This document shows, piece by piece, positions 44,230 through 56,353 of a DNA stretch of 64,000 nucleotides; position 1 is the first letter of the stretch; every line of letters starts with the position of its first letter. The stretch is taken from assembly GCA_025331445.1 (NCBI GenBank), contig JAIWNE010000048.1, positions 124,001 through 188,000 on the forward strand, written 5' to 3'. The stretch is from Blakeslea trispora (lineage: Eukaryota > Mucoromycota > Mucoromycetes > Mucorales > Choanephoraceae). The notes under the pieces are model-generated. The model was not told the DNA's origin. It saw only the letters and a program-made list of their open reading frames with translations, and made no database searches. Position numbers and translations under genes: made by a program.

Positions 44230-45589
44230 ATGCTTTCATTTAGGTCTGCTTTACGTGCATTGAATCGTCAACCTAGGCAGGTTCGTCCTTTCTCTAGCTA
44301 TCCTGCTTTAATGTTGCCCAAGGTAGAAGATGCACCTGAATCAATTGATCCAAACGCCAATAGACAAAGTTCTCCTGGGTTCATCAAATCTGTTCTGTAT
44401 GGTAAAGAGATGACGGGTGCAGGTAATGTACTTGCACCAGAAGACAACACAACTCATTCAAAGAGATTGGCTCGTGGCAAATATGTTCATGAAATGCAAA
44501 GTAAGCATCTTCTTGTCAATAACATGTCATTATACTCACCCGAAAAAAAAAGCACATCGAGTGAAGCCTGATAGAGTGGAAGAATATATTCAGCTCTTGT
44601 AAGTGCTTAAATCCTTAGTTTTTTCTTGTTACTCATTCAAATCAAGGTCACATCATTATCCTCGGATAGCAAATGATCCTCAAAACAACGTGCATCTATG
44701 TGGTAGTTGGGAAACTGTTGTAGGAGAGCTAGATACATTTGGTATGGTGATTGTATAGATCAACTTGCTCTATTTGCTTACATTTTGTAAATCGCTCTCT
44801 AGTTCATATCTGGGAATACAAAGGATATACTGGTCATCAGAATACGATGGAAAGGCTATCCAAGGATTCAGTATGTATCTGGCGCAAGAGATTTTGCTTA
44901 TCAAGCAAATAAGGGACTCATCATGCTTACATTTAGACCTATGCTCAGTTCTTGAAAGATCTCCGACCTCTTTTGATTTCGCGTGAGAACAATATAATGC
45001 TTGAGTTTTCTTTTTGGAAGACTTCACCTCCTCAAGTTACACATGGTATCTATGAGCTTCGAAAGTACAACTTGAAGGTAATGAAAACAACTTTACTTGT
45101 TCATTTATTAACCCATCATTTTTTTTTATAGCCTGGTAATTTACTTGAATGGGAATATCATTGGTAAAACAATAAATCACTCAAGAAAAAATAAAAATAA
45201 ACTGACATGTAATTCTATAGGCGAAAAGGATTAGAATATCGAAGTCAATTTTGTGAGCCTGTGGGTGCTTGGTTTAGTCAATTGGGTCAATTACACACAG
45301 TACAACACATGTGGACTTATCCGTAAGTTTGAAAGTCTCGGAATCATAAAAAAAGAAAGCATTCTAAAATTACTTTGTAGTGATTTACAAACAAGAAAGA
45401 CGACAAGAGAAGAGGCTTGGAAGGTAGAAGGATGGTCTGATACTGTTTACAAGACAGGTAAAAAGAAAGAAAAAGAAAGAGTAGCAAGGGGAAATTTAGA
45501 TAGAACTTACTTTCTCTATCATAGTGCGATTGATTGATAGTATGCACTCTTATATCTTGAAACCTTTAGATTACAGTCCTTTACGATAA
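44230..45589 (+). CDS. NIPSNAP family protein
   Basis: Nine short exons, all in phase: 44230-44500, 44553-44598, 44647-44741, 44803-44870, 44937-45077, 45132-45163, 45221-45322, 45381-45457 and 45525-45589; 298 aa. NIPSNAPs are mitochondrial-matrix-associated proteins that act as eat-me signals in mitophagy in animals. The N-terminus (MLSFRSALRALNRQPRQVRPF) is a typical mitochondrial presequence. The NIPSNAP fold is seen twice: THRVKPDRVEEYIQLL with GSWETVVGELDTFVHIWEY, and YELRKYNLKPGNLLEWEYHW with AWFSQLGQLHTVQHMWTY, DLQTRKTTREEAW and GWSDTVYKT. The end LKPLDYSPLR matches the usual ...SPL tail. The gene is intact despite eight introns of 48-71 bp. It converges with the PHD gene. Confidence 0.92.
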
Positions 45590-45745
45590 AGAACAAAAAA
45601 AAAAGAGGAGGGGGGGGGGGAAATAATATATTAAAAGAAAAAGTTATATACACAATGTTTTTCAATTCATGAGAAAAAAAAAGGAGGAGGGGGGGGGACA
45701 TATACAAGAAAAAAAAACACACACACAATAGAAAAGAAAGAGATG
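45590..45745. other. Short convergent 3' spacer with G tracts
   Basis: 156 bp between two stop codons. It has two purine tracts with long G runs (around 45611-45620 and 45691-45697), close to A9 and A8 runs. Both genes' 3' UTRs must overlap or abut here. Confidence 0.6.
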
Positions 45746-47097
45746 TCATGAATAAGCAGTGATATTACTATAGCCATCCTGTACATCTTGACTTAAATCT
45801 GTAGGATGCCGAGGACCAAAACGTCGTTGAAATTGAATGAGTTTTCTTGTCAACATATCCATGATATCCATAGAAGACTGATCCCCTTTGATCACATGAT
45901 CTTCATGATCCAACGGAAGCGTGCTTGCACTACTGAGTGAACAATTATCATCATCGTCTGTCTTTCTGCCATGTCCTGCATGGTCTTTGAACTTTGAGGC
46001 CATCTCGAGTTGAATGGAACCAATGTATTCCAGAATTTGATTGGCACGTCGATTCATGTCTGAAATACTCATACGAGCATGTGGTTGACGTGTTTTGGCT
46101 GGTGGTGAAGAAGCTCTTGCTTGAGGAGAGAAATAATCAAACAAGGCAAGAGAGATACTATCGGCTGTTGGATCCTCTTCATCCGGTGTGGCGGGTGATA
46201 ATTCGCGTATGGGTGTGGCTGTTCGAGACCTTGGTTTACGTTTGTTCTGTCTATTTGAACTCTGTCTTCCGTTCAATCCTGGTCTCTTTTTCTCTTCGGC
46301 TAACTTTGTCTTTCGTTTTCCTGAAAGCTTTGGTTTGATCGGTTCTGATTCAGGTGATTCCATTGGCTTTTCAATTACTTTTTTTTTTTAAAAAAGTTAT
46401 AAGCATCTCTTTTTTTTCCCATTTCCTTCTTTTCTTATTACCTTGTTCTTCCATCTTTGTGTCTTCCATAGGTTCTTCCTCTACACTTTTTAATGGGTCA
46501 TCGTGTAGATGGGATTCATACAACTCCAGAGCACTTCTAGCTGCCAATACATCTTCTAAAGACATAGAGGCCTCTCTACTGTTCAATGTCGTTCGTTTTT
46601 TAGGTGATCTTTCAGAGGCAACATAATATCGTTTTGATCTAAAGAGTAGAAAGTAAGGAGAAAAAAAAATAGAACAAGGAGATTTTTTTTTTTTTTATAT
46701 ATACCTTCCATTATGATAGCGAATCTGTTTATGATTTTCAGGCTTACATTGTTCACAATAATAATGATCTGGAATATCAGGTTGTTCAAGTCCCATACAT
46801 TCACAATGTTGCCAAACTTCGCATTTATCGCACTGTACCATCAAACCAAGACTATCTAAAGAAAGAAATCAACAGTCTGTTGTTTGGTTCTAGATTATCT
46901 TACGAGTATGGCCACAGATGCATCGTGTGACTGAGCTGCTGTCAGTGCTGTTTTCATCTGAAGTTGATTGAGACCTTCTTCTTTGTTGTCGTTTCTTTCT
47001 TCCAACAGACTGTCTTCCACCTCGTCTACTGTGAACAACTAGAAAGAAGGTCAATTAGGTTATAAAGGCCAGATTGTCTTTCTTTTTTCTTACCCAT
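45746..47097 (-). CDS. PHD-finger protein, Cti6-like
   Basis: Five exons in phase: 47097-47094 (4 nt, ATGG), 47038-46904, 46855-46705, 46638-46442 and 46377-45746; 372 aa. The PHD zinc finger spans residues ~44-90: [18 protein letters not shown], then [10 protein letters not shown] and YYCEQC, with the aromatic Trp that reads histone H3 tails. Flanking regions are basic and Ser-rich, and a conserved KRYYVA block follows the finger. This layout fits Cti6, the PHD subunit of the Rpd3L histone deacetylase complex, though other PHD proteins are possible. The 4-nt first exon is inferred because ATGG|GTAAG joined to TTGTTCACAG restores the frame; no other upstream ATG does. Confidence 0.82.
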
Positions 47098-47954
47098 TCA
47101 AACTTATTTACAACGTTCAGACTTATTTAAAAACAATGATTTCCAAAAAACAAATCTTTACAGTTATAAGTTGAAAAAACAAAAAAGAAAAAAAAAAGAG
47201 AGAAAAATGCGAGAAAAAAAAAAAAAGAGAATTCTTTTAGGGTTTCGACAATAGATCGCTCATTTAAAACAAGTCAAGAATTTTTTTTTTTTTTTAAAAT
47301 GTAGTACAGCTATAACAAAGAAAATAAGCTTTTTTTTTTTTAATGTGTGTAAATCAATAGAGAACATTTGCTAGCATTGATATTATGTAAGCCTTGTTAT
47401 CATAGTCAAGTAATGTATTAGATTGGAGTGTGCAAAACACATAAAAAGTTGTGTGTTGACAAGAGAAAGAATTTGCTTGTATTTAATTCAATCTGATGTA
47501 GAGCCTTTCTTTTTAAAATAGGCAAAATGATGATAAAATAAAGCAAGAGTACATCATGATGAGGTTTGATTTCTAGGGAGGGGGGCTATTCAGTTAAACA
47601 CTTTTTAAATAAGAGCCAGACTGATACAAACAATGTGGAGAACTCTCAAAAAACAGCGCACTTTCTTATAAATAGGTGACATCCTTTGTTTTGTATTTAG
47701 GAAGCTATCTTTTGTTGGGGTATTCAAGACGGGGGTTTTTTTTATTTTCATCCTGAAAAAAACTAAAAGGCTACAAGCATTCACTCATCTATTCTAATGA
47801 TCAGAAGAAAAAGCGTCTCTCTTAACCCCAAATGAATTTTAATAAAAAAGAGCATCTGCTCACCAAAAGAGAACAACATCCTATATAGATGGATTGTATT
47901 TGCAATTTATTTGTCTAGAGCTCAACAAGACTTTCTTAAAAAAAAAGACCCCCT
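47098..47954. other. Intergenic with long poly-A/poly-T runs
   Basis: 857 bp between the PHD gene start and the stop of the histone-fold gene (both minus). Rich in A and T homopolymers (for example T16 near 47281-47296 and A-rich 47160-47230). Promoter of the PHD gene plus 3' UTR of the next gene; no ORF. Confidence 0.55.
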
Positions 47955-48538
47955 CTAATGATGTTTTGATTCATCCATAACAGCATCTTCTTCTTCTTCA
48001 TCATCTTCTTTCAGAGGACTTGCTGTCTTTAATTTCTTGGATGGCTGTATTGGTGTATCTTCATTCAATGCTTGTTTGCGCTTCTCAATCGCTTGTTTCA
48101 ATGTCATTGTGGTAGGAATCACATCTTCCAAAAACTCAAATTGCTCAATTTCCTTGACAGTACTTGCTATAACGCACGTCAATACATGAGGGCATTATTG
48201 TTAACAAAGCTTACCTAGATCTCGATAATAGACTGTCTTTCTCTTTTCTTGTTTTGCTTTAGAGAATGCTTCTGTCACAAGATATTCCATAAACAGTTCC
48301 TAATCAATAGTCGATTGAGTGGACAATAGGATGACCATGATAGCAGTTACCGTACAGTAGCATAAGCAATGCAAAAAGTAGCTTCAGCATTGATCAAAGA
48401 CACATCTTTGTCTTCTTTGATCACGCGCTTGACTCGAGCTAATGGTAGCATGGTGTTGCCTGGCCTTCTCTCAAAAGACTGTTTTTGTGAACGAGAACTG
48501 TTCTCTTGTGTGGCGATGGGTGTAGCATCAGAAGCCAT
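47955..48538 (-). CDS. Histone-fold protein, DNA polymerase epsilon subunit Dpb3/POLE4 type
   Basis: Three exons: 48538-48356, 48299-48215 and 48166-47955; 159 aa. The CBF/NF-YC-type histone fold runs from residue ~30: TMLPLARVKRVIKEDKDVSL, then NAEATFCIAYATELFMEYLV, then RKTVYYRDLASTV and FEFLEDVIP. RKT(V/I)xYRDLA and FxFLxDxxP are the signature of the Dpb3/POLE4/CHRAC-15 group, which heterodimerises with a Dpb4-like partner in DNA polymerase epsilon or a chromatin remodeller. A long acidic tail (EDDEEEEDAVMDE) is usual for Dpb3-type proteins. An NF-YC transcription factor is less likely given the YRDLA motif. Confidence 0.85.
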
Positions 48539-49365
48539 GATCAATAGAATATAGAAATAATAATAAAATAGATTGAAATACTATTTTTTTTTTTTTGAAA
48601 ACGCCTTCGTCTGACTTCCTTTTTAGGTAACTGACATGGACGCGTTTTATAACCAGTTTGGGTTTTAGGGGGGGCAATGATCACTTTGATGAACTGTCAA
48701 TGCACTTTTTTTCTTTCTTTTTTTATTCCTTTCTGAACTGCTTCAGTTTACTTTAAGGTCTTTAGTTGAGATCATCCTCAAGACGTATGATTTCAAATAA
48801 CCGCTCTTTTTTTTTAAAGAAACTGTCAATCATACGCTGTGTTGGTTAAAGTGACAACAATGATGATCATCATTTGATAATGAAAGAACTGTTTGATTGT
48901 TAGCATCCTTGGGTGTACCATCAAGTAGTTCCTAGATGTCATTAGAGTAGGAATAATGTTTATCCTTGCTTGAATGATCATCAAAAGAAAGACATGGTTG
49001 TTCTGTTGGAGTAGAAAAAATGATGGCTGCATCAGAATAACCAAAATCATTGTAAAAAACGTACTAGTTCCTTTCTTCATTTGGTGTTTCATGTCAAAAA
49101 AAAACAATCAAATCATGACAGCTAAAGAAGTCAGTTACATTCCTTCCTTTGTCTTCAAAATAATAGCTGTGCTCTAAATCTTTGCAATGCGAATTTCAAT
49201 GTTTTTTTAAAAAAAAAGGGACCCACAACTGACTTTAAATCACCTTTTTTTTTTTCTTCAAATTAGGTGAATTTCTTTCTTTTTTCTCTCTCTCTTTCTT
49301 TCTTTCTTTCTTTTTTGGCCTCTTTCTTTCTTCTTTAGACAACCCCCCCAAACAAGTGCATAAGC
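48539..49365. other. Divergent promoter region
   Basis: 827 bp between divergently transcribed genes (histone-fold gene and C2H2 gene). A CT-rich tract with (CTTT)n repeats at 49275-49340 lies just upstream of the C2H2 start and is likely its core promoter or leader. Confidence 0.55.
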
Positions 49366-50215
49366 ATGTCTTATCCTAACCCTTACCAACCGCCACAAGG
49401 CCAAAATGGACCTACACGTATACAACAACAAGTCTATAACAACAATTATCTACACGAGCAAGCTTCCTATCGTTCCAGTGAAAACACAAATAATGCATCC
49501 AATAGTTCACCTTCTAATTCATCTTCCTTACCCGCACCAGTGGATCATTATCCGACTTCTTATGATTCGCGCAAGTTATACACTTGTCACGAGCCAGGCT
49601 GTTCAGAATTCTTTGATCATTCAAATGCACTACGAATGCATCAAAGGTAAGAGATTTTAACATGGCAACAGAATGATGTTCCAATTGATAAATCCAGAAA
49701 TATGATAGAAATATACATGGTAGAGACAATGATGATTCTTCTCGATCTTCACAAGGAAGGCCTTATGTAATTGACAGATGAGATGGAGTTTTATAAGTTG
49801 AACTCAACAGTTTTTTATTTTTATTGATTAGGTGTGTCCTTATGCAGAATGTGGTAAATCATTTACACAATATGGTAATTTAAAGGTAAGCTACATAAAA
49901 CAAAAAGAGAAAAGGGTGGACTAGATTGATTTGATATGGTGTATTAGACACATTCAAGAAAACATACAGGTGAAAGACCTTATCATGTAAGTTCCTGTCA
50001 TGTAAGAGAATGATCATGCTTATGATCTTACTTAGTGCACGTATGATGGTTGCGATAAATCGTTTACACAACTCGGCAATCTCAAAACACATGAAAAGAT
50101 CCATTGGCCAGTGAAACCATTTACGTGTGTATACCCCAACTGTGGAAAAGGATTTACACAGCGAGGCAATCTAAAGACACATCAAGTTAAAGTACATCAA
50201 ATGATGCCTCAATAA
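49366..50215 (+). CDS. C2H2 zinc-finger protein, four fingers
   Basis: Five exons, approximately 49366-49646, 49709-49766, 49833-49886, 49948-49986 and 50036-50215, about 200 aa. The N-terminal ~70 residues are Gln/Asn/Ser-rich. Finger 1 is [19 protein letters not shown], followed by RNIHG. Finger 2 is [19 protein letters not shown]. Finger 3 ([19 protein letters not shown]) and finger 4 ([19 protein letters not shown]) complete the array. Fingers 2-4 share almost the same recognition helix (TQxGNLKTH), so the protein probably binds a repeated DNA motif as a transcription factor. TGERPY-type linkers support tandem binding. Introns fall inside or between fingers. No ortholog name is justified. 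Confidence 0.85.
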
Positions 50216-50357
50216 AAAAAAACAAAATCAGCTATATATTGATTATTTATTATTATTATGATTATTACTATGATTACTATGATGAATTGTTTTTAAGAAG
50301 CTTTTATATAGAAAGATCTTTTTTCTTTTTTTTTGAAAAATAGAGAGACAATGACAG

Positions 50358-51986
50358 TTAATAATAATAATCTTTTATCATCATAAAGGCATTGGGCTTC
50401 TTTCTTTGATCTGATTCAGCAGATAGACGGACATTAATGTATTGCTCCAAAGAATTGTCACTTCCATTAGGTGTGATGGGAGAATCCAGGTTAGAATGGG
50501 TCTTTCTCAAGTCATACATGTCCACTGGTGGTGGTTTGGCTTTCTTGAGATCATCATTAAAGTCCCAGGTGGATTCTAGGAATTCAAGTTCGTCCCAACT
50601 ACCTTGAGAATGATTCTTCTGTTGCCTCGACATCAGATAAGCACGTTTATCTAATTCGGGTCGTTTAGCCAGAAATTTCTGAAGTAAAGAGGGACCATGC
50701 GCTCTTTTGAGGAATGGATGATTCAGAGCTTCCGTGATGCTGATACGTTTAGAGGCCTTTTTATGAAGACAGCGATTCACAAAGTCTTGCATGGCATGAC
50801 TAGGTGTATACCGACATCGATTACCACTAAATGTAGGTACTGGATTTTCAATAATCATGGTAAATATCTTTAAGAAGAAATGAGTGATTCATTCGTATTC
50901 TGATCAAAACATGATGACTTACAGTGAAAGGGTCATATTGAGCAAAAGGAGGTTTTCCACAAGCCAATTCAAGTATGGTGATACCTAATGCCCAAAGATC
51001 TACTTTGGTATCATAGTCTCGATTCAATAGGATTTCAGGAGCCATCCAACAAGGTGTACCGACAAATGAGCGACGTGCTTTCTTGGGTATGGTGGGAGAT
51101 AAAAGACCTGCCTTTAAAGAGGAAGTTGTTGTCTTTGGAGGATAAAGAAGAGCTGGACCCTTTGGGAAGTCAGCTAGGTTGTTTAGTAAATGGTTGCTGA
51201 CACCAAAATCAGCAAGTTTCACAATGCCAGTGTCGAAATCAATTAATAAATTAGCAGATTTGATATCTCGATGCACAAGTTCATTTTCATGTAAATAGTC
51301 TAGTCCTTGAGCTACTTGCTTGATAATACAAGCCACAATGGGTTCATCAAAACCTACATTATGAAGACGTGCTAATAAATCATGACATGAACCTATCAAA
51401 AAGAATTTAGAAAAAAAAATTAAAACCATCTAGATATATTTTTTTTACCAGCAGACATGATGGGTGTAATGATATAGAGTTGTGAACGATAAACAAAGCT
51501 CTGAAAGACTTCAAGAAGATGTGGATGTCTACATAAAGTCATGATTTGGATTTCTTTTCGAAGGGCATCCAATCGAGCATCATCTAATCCATTTTCCTCT
51601 AAATTGACTGTCTTGATGGCAATGACAGATTGATTGGGCTTATAGATGGCTGAATAGACAGAGGCAGAGGCACCTGAGCCTACAATTCGAATAGCATCAT
51701 AATCTTCGGATCGAGAGGAATATTGGCATTGAACCTGTTGAGGTGGGGTTTTTGATTTGAGTGTGTGGCGTACACGGCTGACAAGTTCGGATATCGATCG
51801 TTGTCTGCTCAATGGTTTTTTTGTTGAAGCAGACCGAGTGGGCAGAGGAGGTACGGCAGGTGGTGGTGTATCGCTTGTTAATGTCTTTGATCGATTGCGT
51901 CTTTTGCCAGTGGCAGCAGCAAATAAATGTGAAGCAGATGATTTACGACTTAAAGTAGGAGGTGGGGAAGTCATATTTCCTATCAT
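50358..51986 (-). CDS. STE20-family (GCK type, SPAK/OSR1-like) Ser/Thr kinase
   Basis: Three exons: 51986-51449, 51392-50923 and 50867-50358; 505 aa. The N-terminal ~95 aa are Ser/Pro-rich. The kinase domain starts at YDAIRIVGSGASASVYSAIY, with Lys125 in VIAIKTVNLEE. It has LVHRDIKSANLLIDF (HRD loop), VKLADFGVSN (DFG) and SFVGTPCWMAPE, the STE20-type activation segment with its P+1 loop. An insert follows the DFG motif. After the domain comes LEFLESTWDFNDDL, reminiscent of the C-terminal segment of SPAK/OSR1 kinases that phosphorylate ion cotransporters; the order also fits fungal GCKs of the polarity or morphogenesis pathways. All catalytic residues are present. GxGxxA in the glycine loop is slightly relaxed. 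Confidence 0.88.
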
Positions 51987-53177
51987 TTAAGAAAAAGAAA
52001 AAAGAAAAACACGGATGCTCTTTTTTATAACAGTGTTTAAGCTTTTTTTTTTTTTTTTAATAATTAATTTTACATAGTTAATTGATTGATGGTTACTCAG
52101 AGGGGGGCAGACAATGGTATATTTAGAAACCAGCTGTTGTGTACAAGTGCAAATTAATATTGATTTATTGCAGCTTTTGTACAGTCTATCTGTTTCTATA
52201 GATTCGACCTTATTTTATTAAAAGAAAGAAGCTTTATGAATGATTGAAAACAAAAGCTGTTGTCTAAAGACAAACTCTGAAACGACGGATGAACATAAAA
52301 ATCAAGGAGGAGGAACTTTTAATGATACTCTTTTAGGGATAGAACAAAACTCTTTTTTCTAATAAGCCTACTTGAGAAAACATGGACAGATGTTCATGAC
52401 GGGAAAATGACGCATAAAAAAAGGCCTTTTTTTTAATTTAAAAATATCCAAATTGGACCTGTTTGATTCAATGTTAATCAGTAACACGATCTTTTTTTTT
52501 TTTTTTAATTGAATCGGGACTTTTTGTTGTCAATGTAAATGATTTTTTTTCAGGATCACATAAACAATATCACTTATAGAAAAAAAAAAGGGGGAAAAGT
52601 AAAGAAGAGTAGATTATTTTACAAGTCATTTACTATTTTTGAATTGATATAAAGTGTTACAAATTCATCAAAAAAAAATATATGCAACTCAAAAAGAATT
52701 AAGGTTCATTTTGAAGAAAATGGTGTTTTTTTTTTATATAAAAATATATTCTGCCTATGCAAATAAAATAGAATTTTTTTTTCTATCTAGAAAACGAATT
52801 CTACAAAAAAAAAAGTTATATTTAGTCGCAATACATGAAAAAACTGATTTATAGTAAAAAAAAAACATATATAAAAATATCAATCATTTCAAAGGCAGAA
52901 CATCAGCTCAAATCACCATCATGTAACCCTTTACTAATAACCTGACCCCCCTTTTTTTGTGTTGACAGGTTAGAAACTAATTGACTAAGCTAATAAAGCA
53001 GTTGATTTTGTTCATATAAATTCAGGGACAAAAACAAATTCTATCGAATACACTTTAACGCATTGAATTGTTGTATAAAAAAAAAAGAAAGCTTGAATGA
53101 AATAGAAATGCATTTATTGAAAGAGTCTAAATAGAAAAAAAAAAAGATGTGATATTATAGTGTTTAAATAAAATGGT
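51987..53177. other. Intergenic, homopolymer-rich
   Basis: 1.2 kb between the kinase start and the CBS stop (both minus). Many T and A runs (T18 near 52041-52058, T18 near 52491-52506). Kinase promoter and CBS 3' UTR; no credible gene. Confidence 0.55.
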
Positions 53178-54806
53178 TTAAGCCTTGACGTTCTTGACTA
53201 AATAAGAAAGCAAATCAACCTTGGTAACAACATGCTTCACTTTGTGATCATCAGTGATCAAAGCACTAGAGTTGGTTTCAAAGAAACGAGTCAAATTATC
53301 CAAAGGTGTGCTGAGGGTGATTTCTTCAAACTTCTTGGAACCCTTGGTGAAGTGGAACATGACACTGGTAACAGGGCTATCGGGCTTAGCACGACCAGAG
53401 GCCATACGAGAGAGGATGTTACCCATAGTCACAAGACCACGAAGACGGTGTTGAGGACCAGCAGTCACAGGCAATTGATCAAAACCGTTTTGTTCCATCA
53501 AGTCAATAGCTTCCTTACAGGTCGTCTCACCATCAATAGTAACAGCAGCAGCCAACTTGAGATCAGCTACAGTGGCACCAGCATAATCCTTCTTGGCCTT
53601 GTTTTCAAAACTTTCATTCTCAAACTTTTCATCAGTAAAACCACGTTCTCTCATCCAATCATCGTTCAAAAACTTGGTCATGTAGTTACGAACAGAATCA
53701 GGCAACATGACAACACAACGTTGACCTTCCTTGAGTTCCTTGGCAGCCTGGATAGCAGCATACATGGCAGTACCGGAAGAACCACCACAGAGGATACCTT
53801 CTTCACGGATCAAACGACGAGACATCAAAAAGGAAGGCTTATCTTCAGACTTGATCCAGACATCCACCAAATCACGCTTCAGGACATCAGGAATAAAATC
53901 GTAACCAATACCTTCTACCTGGTAAGAACCAGCTTCTGTGTTGAGGGATTCAGGTACGGCCAAGATAGAACCAATAGGGTCTACACCGACAATCTTGATG
54001 TTGGGACACTTTTCCTTTAGCTTTTGAGCCAAACCGGTGATGGTACCACCTGTACCGGCACCAGCAACCAACATGTCAATCTTACCATCACATTGTTCCA
54101 AGATTTCTTCAGCTGTGGTATCGTAGTGAGCAACAGGGTTGTAAGGGTTGGCGTATTGATCGAGAATGACAGCATTGGGGATCTCGTCTCTCAATTTCTT
54201 GGCGACACCAATGTGAGATTCGGGAGCATCCCAGGCGGCTTCAGTGGGTGTACGGATGATTTCGGCACCCAAGGCTTTGAGCACATCGACCTTTTCTTGA
54301 GACATCTTTTCGGGCAAGGTGATGATGACACGGTAACCCTTGACAGCACCAGCAAGGGCCAGACCAATACCTGTGTTACCTGAAGTAGGTTCAATGATGG
54401 TACTGACGCCAGGTGTAATGGTACCTGCCTTTTCAGCTTCTTCTACCATACGATAAGCAATACGATCCTTGACAGAACCACCAGCATTGAAATATTCACA
54501 TTTAGCCACTTTTTTTTTTTTTTGAAAAAAATAATAATCAATACCAATGAAAATTTTTCCCTCTTTTTTATGATAGACTTACAAAGTTCACACTTTAATC
54601 CTTCTTCCTTGGCAATCTTGTTGACACGAACAAGAGGAGTACGACCAATGTTTTCCAAGATAGTGTTGGAAATCTTGGGAGCAGGAGCAGTGCTTTTATA
54701 GGTAAAGAATGAGTAATGAGAGAAATGGAAACAAAGAAAAAAAAAAAGGAACTTACTTGTGCTTGTGGTTGAATTGTTCAAAGATTCTCTTGATTTCAGT
54801 AGACAT
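53178..54806 (-). CDS. CYS4: Cystathionine beta-synthase
   Basis: Three exons: 54806-54757, 54692-54583 and 54508-53178; 496 aa. It condenses serine and homocysteine to cystathionine using pyridoxal phosphate (transsulfuration; alternatively H2S production). The PLP Schiff-base lysine is Lys67 in [13 protein letters not shown] phosphate and ring binding is seen in [10 protein letters not shown] (residues ~95-103) and GTGGTITG. The Ser in GGSSGTAM is also present. The C-terminal ~130 residues contain the paired CBS (Bateman) domains, from [16 protein letters not shown] to [19 protein letters not shown]. As in yeast Cys4, there is no N-terminal haem-binding region. The length is close to the yeast enzyme (507 aa). 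Confidence 0.95.
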
Positions 54807-55050
54807 TTTTTTTTGGTTTGAAAATAAAAGAGAGAGAGAAAGATTTTTTTTTCTTTTTTTTTTTATAAATTTCCCACAATGATTGCACAAGCTTTTGTGT
54901 GTGTGACTATTTTTCAATCTCTGCCTCTCATGGAAAGACACGTGACTTTATAAATTCAAGGCACTCTTAAGAAGAATACAGGCTGTAATAAACAAATCAC
55001 ACATTTGTTCAATATGGGGCTAATTTATATGATCTTTTTCTTTTTTTTTT

Positions 55051-55653
55051 TTATCGATGAAATTTAGCCGGAACTAAATCGGATTTATCTGCATTAAACA
55101 TTAGACGTTGATGCTGTAACGGTCTCTGACAGACTGTTTCAAACACTTCTAATGGATTTCTAAAATTATCTCGTTCTGCCAATGGATCATCAAAGATTTT
55201 TGAATCAACACGAAATACACCAATGTCAATAGCAAGTCGAATAATCTCGACTGCATACCTCATGGTCTCATCAGTAGGATGTGAGGTACAGACAAACAAC
55301 ACGTTTGTCAAAATAACCATTTCAGAGGCTGGTGTACGAAAGGGGGAAGAAAATTCGGCAAAGAATTGGTGACCATAAAACAATGATTTCTCTGGCGTAG
55401 GGGCATATCGTGTCATGGCACCTATAGCACGACGTAAACAGGTAATGTCTCCTCGATGTCGGTCGGGATCAGTTCGGTTCATGACAGATTCTTTCAGGTA
55501 CCCATACAGGATCTCTGCCTTGGTGAAATTATGGTTGTATTTTGCTTCTTGGATGAGTGCACTTTTGATGGCTGGTATGAATACGGATATGCCTCGTTCT
55601 TTTCTTTCTTTGATTTGTTCAAAAGTGAACTGTGGGTTATTGCGCGAATTCAT
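55051..55653 (-). CDS. Uncharacterised conserved-looking protein
   Basis: A single exon of 200 aa from the ATG at 55653 (MNSRNNPQFTFEQIKERKERG). I did not use the earlier in-frame ATG at 55785, because its extra 44 residues are an F/L-rich translation of A/T runs. The sequence is evenly mixed, mostly helical and soluble, with TCLRRAIGAMTRYAPTP and IIRLAIDIGVF. No signal peptide and no membrane segment after the chosen start. I do not recognise the family. It could be a coenzyme or regulatory protein restricted to these fungi. The gene upstream on the other strand (MRPL1) is divergent. Confidence 0.65.
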   Translation of the reverse strand: MNSRNNPQFTFEQIKERKERGISVFIPAIKSALIQEAKYNHNFTKAEILYGYLKESVMNRTDPDRHRGDITCLRRAIGAMTRYAPTPEKSLFYGHQFFAEFSSPFRTPASEMVILTNVLFVCTSHPTDETMRYAVEIIRLAIDIGVFRVDSKIFDDPLAERDNFRNPLEVFETVCQRPLQHQRLMFNADKSDLVPAKFHR

Positions 55654-56353
55654 AAGTGATGATTTATTCTTGTAGTGAAAAAAAAAAAGAATCGTGCTTG
55701 ATAGAAAAAAAAGAAGTGTCCAGAAAATGAAGTTGTTGATTTTGAATTTCAGGTCGTGCAAAAAAAAAAAAAAAGTACTCAACAAAATTCTTTAGAAAGA
55801 TGGACAAGAATGGTGTTGACTCTATGGATCTTGTTGTTGACGAGGACTTGTTGAAATATAGAGTTATCTTATTCAAGCACAATTTATAACAAAGTGTACT
55901 TTTTTACATGAAGCAGACACAATTCCAGCTTGTAGAATAGAAAATAAAGTATGAAAAAGATCAATTGGAGTCTATTTAAACCCCCATCATAGTCAATGCA
56001 AGTCCATGTTATGGCTATATTACCTAGACAGAAGCGAAACATCAAGAACCCTCTTGGAACATCATGTATCATTCAAATAGGCCAATTCACTCAAACAAAG
56101 CTACACATTGCTAATGAACAATGACTATTGTCCTTAAGTCTACGCTTCTTTTTTTATTTATTCTTTGTTTCATGCAAATTTGGTTTTTTTTTCTCGAGAA
56201 ATTCACCAGGAGAACAGTCACGGCCATTTTCCTTTTTTTTTTTTTTTCTGTCAAGGCGCAAACAAGAGAGCCTAAGTGAGAAAAGAGAGAGTATAGAGGC
56301 TCTACTAGGTCCCCCCCCCTTTATTTTTTTTTTATATATCGAAAATTTTAAAA
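55654..56353. other. Divergent promoter region of orphan and MRPL1
   Basis: 700 bp, AT-rich with T runs and a C9 tract (56312-56320) about 40 bp before the MRPL1 start. No gene. Confidence 0.5.

Noticed and set aside
49280..49340. (CTTT)n tract as a notable repeat expansion
   Set aside because: Short and imperfect; typical pyrimidine-rich promoter or leader sequence in this DNA.
53232..54383. Plus-strand ORFs of 262 and 119 aa opposite CBS
   Set aside because: They are antisense shadows of the strongly coding CBS exon with no family resemblance of their own.
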